From the NCBI GenBank assembly GCA_002179805.1, contig NAVB01000855.1:1-19522 (forward strand): a DNA stretch of 19,522 nt, in the 5' to 3' direction. Position numbers and translations under genes: made by a program. The DNA is from Acanthamoeba lenticulata (lineage: Eukaryota; Discosea; Longamoebia; Acanthamoebidae). How positions within the stretch are numbered: position 1 is the first letter of the stretch; each line of letters begins with the position of its first letter. This document shows positions 15,487-19,522 of the stretch, piece by piece. The notes beneath the pieces were generated by a model. The model saw only the letters and a list, made by a program, of their open reading frames with translations. It made no database searches and was not told the origin of the DNA.

Positions 15487-15594
15487 TGCAGTGCCTCCGC
15501 CTCGTTTTCATCACCAACAAAAGCCGACTCGCAAAGACTCCAGCGCCCTCTACCACCCATCTCCTCCCTTCAACTCATCAACCTCAACAGCAAC

Positions 15595-15987
15595 ATGAAG
15601 TTCGTCGCCGTGCTCGCCTTCTTCCTCCTGGGCCTCGCTCTCGTCTTTGCCAACGACTCGGCCACCGTGGTCGGTGCCACCGCCGCCGGTCTCGTCGCCT
15701 CGCCCGGCACCAACGTGACCAAGACCATCACCGTCACCTCCACCAAGACCGTTCAGCAGAACAACAACGTACGTCGTTCTCTCACGACCAATGTGGACAT
15801 GAAGCTGATTGGTTGGGTTGTTTTGATTGCGTGAGCGCAGTTGAACCCAGGTGTGGTCCGCATCACCACCATCCCCACCGTGATCCCCACCGTTGTGCCC
15901 ACCACTACCCCGGTCTCCTTCATCGGCTACGCCGAGTGGACCTCCTCCGCCTCGTCCCTCGCCCCCTTCAGCTTCCTCAGCTTCTAG
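15595..15987 (+). CDS. Secreted small protein, family member 6
   Basis: 106 residues from exons 15595-15768 and 15841-15987, one 72-bp phase-0 intron (GTACGT donor). The signal peptide is MKFVAVLAFFLLGLALVFA. The mature region NDSATVVGATAAGLVASPG contains a sequon (NDS). TNVTKTITVTSTKTVQQNNN follows, with another sequon (NVT). Exon 2 gives VRITTIPTVIPTVVPTTTP, then FIGYAEWTSSASSLAPFSFLSF. The C-terminal motif is extended by three residues relative to member 5. Its T-K-T-I-T-V-T pattern implies an extended, beta-prone chain. It is the last gene of the cluster. Confidence 0.82.
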
Positions 15988-16401
15988 AGCACCAGCGCCT
16001 TCTCCCTCCCGCCCTTTACGATTGGGACAGATGAACCAATCCCCCCCATTCACGTGTTTCCGTGGAACATTTAGAACAAAGACTTTTGAACCCATACCCA
16101 GGCCTTTCTTTTCTACTGAAGAGCCACCACACGAATGGACTCATGCTTGCACCTCCGCTCGCCCTTCATCGTGCCCTTTTGAGCCGTCATCCAGCAGTGC
16201 TCAACGTTCAGGTGAGGGAGAAGGAACGCTTTGGTTAAAGTTAGTCCCATTGGCTATCTCATAAATGAAATCAACGAATAGGCCAACACGTTGTTCACTA
16301 AATGCATGCACAAAACTGCCCGATTTTTAACAATAGCCCGAGCCCGCAGCGCCAGCTGTGGGCCCTGCGCAAACGATAGTAAGACAGTGACTTAGCCCGT
16401 G
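15988..16401. other. Intergenic between the secreted family and the F-box gene
   Basis: A 414-bp gap with no recognised coding sequence. Mildly AT-rich around 16255-16335. No convincing TATA box or polyadenylation hexamer was seen. Confidence 0.4.
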
Positions 16402-18359
16402 ATGGATCCCAACAAGAAAAAGGTGCACGTGAAGCACTGTCCCAAGTTCTTGCGCCTCCTCCATCACCCCGTGCACCTCTCCACTCCCGGCTTCGACACC
16501 CTGCCAGCAGAGGTGCCTTGGCAACTATTCCTCTTTTGTTCGCCTGTGCTGGGGACTCATACCTTGAATGTGTCGATCGCTTGTCGTGAACAGTTGGTCA
16601 TTCTGATCTTGTCCTTCTTGGAGGGGCCACGCGACCTTGCCGCCGCGGGCTCGACATGCCGCGCGTGGTATGCGGCTTCGCTGGAGCCTGCCCTCTGGAG
16701 GCGCCTCTTCTTCGTACGTTGACGGCGCAGTCGTTTTGTGGTTCGTCTTGTCACTGCTTCCAGGCCAGCCTCACATGGGCGCCCCGGCAGGCGGCCAAGC
16801 GGGAAAAGAAGCTGAGGATTGCACCGTCGCCCGAGACCGATCGGTCGCGTAGACAGGAGCACGTGGACTGGCGAGCGCGCTACCGCGCCGCATGTCCCGT
16901 GGCCGAGGGCGACGGGAAGCGCGACGGCATCACCGTGCATCTTGACACCCACCACTTCTCGGCAGCCCACACGTTCAAGCCGGCCATCACGGGAGAGGTG
17001 CGCGTGGGTCTGTCTTCTTGTCTTGGCCCAGCTCTCACCTGGCCGCTCGAGTGCTCTAACCAGGTTGTGCTAAATGTTGCATCGGCCCGTATCGTGACGC
17101 ACGGCGTCTACGTCATGGTCACTGGCAAGGAGCGCATCTTTGTCAGCCAATGTGATTTGGTTAAGGAACATTACCTCCTGACCTGGATATTGCCCCTGAG
17201 CGACAACGTCTTCTACACGCAACGACGCAGCCGAACTGTAGCGTATGAGCAAGGCACCTATCGTTTCCGCTTCCGCTTCGATTCGGTCTCCTCCGACAGC
17301 ACACCGCCAAGCCTCGTTCGGTACAATCGCGACTGCAGGGCCATCTCGAGATCTCTTCCTCGCCTGGCCTGACCGCAATCTTTCTGGCTTGGATCATCAG
17401 GATTCGGGCTGCGCTACTCGGTGTCGTACAAGCTGCGCGCGGTGATCACCTACCCACACTTCCATCGCGACCACTGGACGCCCAACAGCGCGCATCGACT
17501 GACGGTCGTGCCAAGCCCTTGCTTCGAGCAAGCTCTCTTCGTGCGCTGTTCCCTTGGTTGCCCGCTGGGCCTCCTTCCCTCAGCTGCAAGATGTCCTCAC
17601 CACAACCGGCAAATGCGCATCCACAGGCCAAGCATCAGCACTTGGGAGGGCGCACCGTGACGTTATCCCACCACCACTTGATCAAGATGACGATCTCTCT
17701 GCCCAAGACCGGCTTCTACATTGGCGAACTGGTGCGTGCCTCTTGCCCACGCATTGGGAAGCCTTCAGCTGATTTGTACTTGCACGAGGTAGATCCAGAT
17801 GCGCGTGGAGGTGGAGAACAACTCGCAGGTCGACTTCCACATCCTCGAGGTAAGCGCCATCGAGAAGATCGGCGCGAAGAACGTGCCCCACAGCTTCGTC
17901 CCCGCCAGCATCGACCGCCAAGCACGCAAGCAGCGCCTGAAGCGTCAAGCATCCCTCCGACCGGGCAATGATGACGAGAAGCATGATGAAGACGGTGATG
18001 ATGATGAAGAAGATGAAGAAGAAGAGGAAGAGAACGAGGAGGAGCCAGGTTTGAAGGCTCACGAGGACGCCAAGCGAAAGAGTAGCAAAGAGAAGGGAAA
18101 GGAGAAAAAGCCGAAGCAAGGGAAGAAGAGGTTTACCGCAGAAGTGCCCAAGGGCTGCTCCTCGCACACGTTGTCCTTCACCATCAACGAGGAGGACACC
18201 AATGGGCCGCCCTTCAACGTGCCCTATTCGGCGTTCATTGACCAGCACTACGTGCTCCACGTCAAGATGAAGCGCAAGGAGGGCCACAGCAGCCTCTTGG
18301 GCGGCCCGACCTGCTCTGCTGATTCTGCGCCTATCGTCTTCGTGCTGCCTTCTTCTTGA
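16402..18359 (+). CDS. F-box protein with arrestin-like domain
   Basis: About 520 residues in seven exons: 16402-16512, 16594-16713, 16764-16997, 17064-17320, 17401-17540, 17591-17731 and 17799-18359. Residues 32-76 form an F-box: DTLPAE joined to LVILILSFLEGPRDLAAAGS, then TCRAWYAASLEPALWRRLFF. This should bind Skp1 in an SCF E3 ligase. From about 120 the chain matches an arrestin N-domain (FSAAHTFKPAITGEVVLNV, VTHGVYVMVTGKERIFV, YEQGTYRFRFRF, LRYSVSYKLRAVITYP). From about 300 it matches an arrestin C-domain (VTLSHHHLIKMTISLPKTGF, RVEVENNSQVDFHILEVSAI, VPYSAFIDQHYVLHVKMK). A Lys/Asp/Glu-rich loop of about 80 residues (17930-18140) interrupts the C-domain. The exon 4/5 junction does not close in phase with a GT-AG intron. 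The frame is one base off there, so an error or unusual splice is possible. Likely role: selecting substrates for ubiquitination. Confidence 0.8.
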
Positions 18360-18372
18360 GGACACTGCATTT

Positions 18373-18393
18373 CATCATCATCATCATCATCAT
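18373..18393 (+). repeat. (CAT)7 microsatellite
   Basis: Seven perfect CAT triplets 14 bases past the F-box gene stop codon, in its 3' untranslated region. Confidence 0.9.
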
Positions 18394-18448
18394 AAAAAGG
18401 AGTCTTTTATGGGTGTCAACGAGCGCAAAGGAGGAGACTGGTGGCTAA

Positions 18449-18454
18449 AATAAA
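18449..18454 (+). promoter_or_regulatory. AATAAA polyadenylation signal of the F-box gene
   Basis: A canonical hexamer 90 bases past the stop, in the 141-bp gap to the convergent LRR gene. Confidence 0.5.
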
Positions 18455-18500
18455 TAATTACAAAACAGTCCGTTGCCGTTCGATGCGCCTTCCAAAGGCC

Positions 18501-19522
18501 TCACCGGAAGATGCGCAGGAAGTTCTGCCAGCCGCGGGCCAGCACGCCGGTGCCGGGGCGCGAGGTTTGTTCCTCGCCCGAGTCCCTCTGCGGCTGGTCA
18601 TCGTCGTTGTTCTCCCGACGTTGTTGCTGCTGCTGGGCGGCGGCGGCCAGGCGCTGGAGGTCGGCCTCGTCGGGCCACCAGGTGAGGGAGGTGACGCACG
18701 CTCGGAGGAACTGCTCGCGCGTCTTGCCCACGCCGCCGGGCAGGTCGAGCGCCCAGGCCAGCACGCGCCGGCGCTCCTCCTCGGTCAGCACGCCGCTGCC
18801 GTCGATCCCGTCGGCCACGATGACCTCGAGCAGCTCAGGCGGCAGCGCGCCCAGGAGCGACTCGTCGCCAAACTGCGTGACGGGCGGCGGCTGCAGCAGG
18901 AGCCGCGCGGCCGTGAGCATGTGGATCGCCGTCGTGGCCACCTCGCGCCGGTGGCGCCGGTTGCGCGCGAGCACGCCGGCCAGCGCCTCGCGGGCCGCCG
19001 TCGTGCGGCGCTCCACGGCGAGGGCCTTGGCCTCTTCGTCCTGCTCGTCCTCGTCCTTGTTCGCGACGCGGGCGTCGGCGCCGTCGAACATGAGGTCGTC
19101 GAGCTCCTGGCGCGCGTGGAGGTCGTCAAAGTCGAGCTCGAGGGCGAGCAGGCTGCGGTTGGACGTGCGCGCGGCGTCGACGAGGGCCTCGACGCCCTCG
19201 AGCGTGAACTGGCTGCCGGTGAGGTCGAGCACGGACAGGTGGCGGTTGTTGGCCAGCAGCTCGGCCAGCGCCGGGACGACGGTGTCGCGCAGGACCTGGC
19301 CGGCGATGCTCACGCGCTCCACGGTGTCGTTGCCGTGCAAGGCGGCGCAGAGGAGCTCGATGGCCGGGTCGATCAGGCCCGCCGGGACGCCGTCGGCCTC
19401 GTAGTAGGCCAGGTCGATGGTCTCGAAGAAGCCCGGCCGGCGGAACAGCGCGCGGCAAAAGGCCAGCGAGCCGGTCCCGAGCGCGGTCTCGAGGCACATG
19501 CGCCGCAGCTGCGTGTCGTCGG
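18501..19522 (-). CDS. Leucine-rich-repeat (RNase-inhibitor-like) protein, C-terminal part
   Basis: A single long exon, open to the window edge, so the N-terminus is outside; 340 residues are visible. An internal ATG at 19499 is not a convincing start because the frame continues upstream (DDTQLRR). Degenerate leucine-rich repeats of about 28 residues occur in the first 130 residues: FFETIDLAYYEADG, VERVSIAGQVLRDTVVPALA, HLSVLDLTGSQFTLEGVEAL, SLLALELDFDD. This is the RNase-inhibitor type of LRR. A charged linker (ANKDEDEQDEEAKAL) leads into a helical Arg/Ala/Leu-rich part with LLGALPPELLEVIVADG. A Gln/Asp-rich low-complexity tail ends with QNFLRIFR. It is probably a protein-interaction scaffold; the partner is unknown. 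It converges with the F-box-arrestin gene. Confidence 0.7.
   Translation of the reverse strand, partial: DDTQLRRMCLETALGTGSLAFCRALFRRPGFFETIDLAYYEADGVPAGLIDPAIELLCAALHGNDTVERVSIAGQVLRDTVVPALAELLANNRHLSVLDLTGSQFTLEGVEALVDAARTSNRSLLALELDFDDLHARQELDDLMFDGADARVANKDEDEQDEEAKALAVERRTTAAREALAGVLARNRRHRREVATTAIHMLTAARLLLQPPPVTQFGDESLLGALPPELLEVIVADGIDGSGVLTEEERRRVLAWALDLPGGVGKTREQFLRACVTSLTWWPDEADLQRLAAAAQQQQQRRENNDDDQPQRDSGEEQTSRPGTGVLARGWQNFLRIFR

Larger units (their letters stand above)
15037..15594. other. Intergenic between family members 5 and 6
   Basis: A 558-bp gap. It contains AATAAA at 15118-15123 and a TATA-like TTAAAAAC at 15479-15486. An ATTGG (inverted CCAAT) lies at 15455-15459. No coding sequence of its own was recognised. 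Confidence 0.4.

Noticed and set aside
18661..18860. Possible F-box in the LRR protein (ALPPELLEVIVADG)
   Set aside because: It begins like an F-box (LPPELL) but lacks the following L-x-x-L and CRxW parts, and it sits after rather than before the repeats. Too weak to call.
18511..19404. Plus-strand Ser/Arg-rich frame opposite the LRR gene
   Set aside because: Compositional shadow of the minus-strand exon, which has leucine-rich-repeat periodicity and an ordinary amino-acid composition.

Overview
The window looks like nuclear DNA of a GC-rich, intron-rich free-living amoeba, most likely Acanthamoeba or a close amoebozoan relative. Genes are dense and sit on both strands. Exons are strongly G/C at third positions. 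Nearly every gene is cut by short introns (about 40-115 bp) whose donors follow GTACGT/GTACGC or GTGCGT and whose acceptors are CAG or TAG. Some genes have TATA-like boxes and AATAAA signals. The organism is inferred from these features and from the protein families, not from a database match. All exon boundaries were placed by hand, using reading phase and family similarity.

Positions 1-6438 hold mostly core genes. A GTP-type phosphoenolpyruvate carboxykinase (minus strand, 3' part cut by the window edge) is followed by a tRNA-Ser(CGA), then by an AT-rich stretch with a hairpin and a broken FAD-oxidoreductase fragment. Next are an EF-hand protein of the swiprosin/EFHD type (plus) and a short BAP31-like ER protein (minus), which converge. 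ALG3, the ER mannosyltransferase of N-glycan assembly, is divergent from the BAP31-like gene across only 132 bp, so two ER membrane genes probably share a promoter. A 76-residue divergent ubiquitin ending in Arg-Gly-Asp follows.

Positions 6519-10577 (minus) hold a 12-exon gene for the cytoplasmic gating-ring part of a BK/Slo-type K+ channel. The pore is missing and a roughly 490-residue proline-rich tail is added.

Positions 10728-15987 are the most unusual part: a cluster of six small genes (one minus, five plus) for secreted proteins of about 90-170 residues. Each has an N-terminal signal peptide, a low-complexity Thr/Val/Ser/Pro middle, a phase-0 intron in the same place, and (in five of six) a shared C-terminal motif of the form S-A-S-x-L-x-P-F-[KS]-F-[FW]. 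I do not recognise this family. It reads as a recently expanded set of secreted structural, adhesive or cyst-wall-like proteins, but the function is unknown.

Positions 16402-18359 (plus) encode an F-box joined to an arrestin fold, which suggests an SCF ubiquitin-ligase adaptor with a trafficking-type substrate module. A partial leucine-rich-repeat protein (minus, 18501-19522) converges on it and runs off the window.
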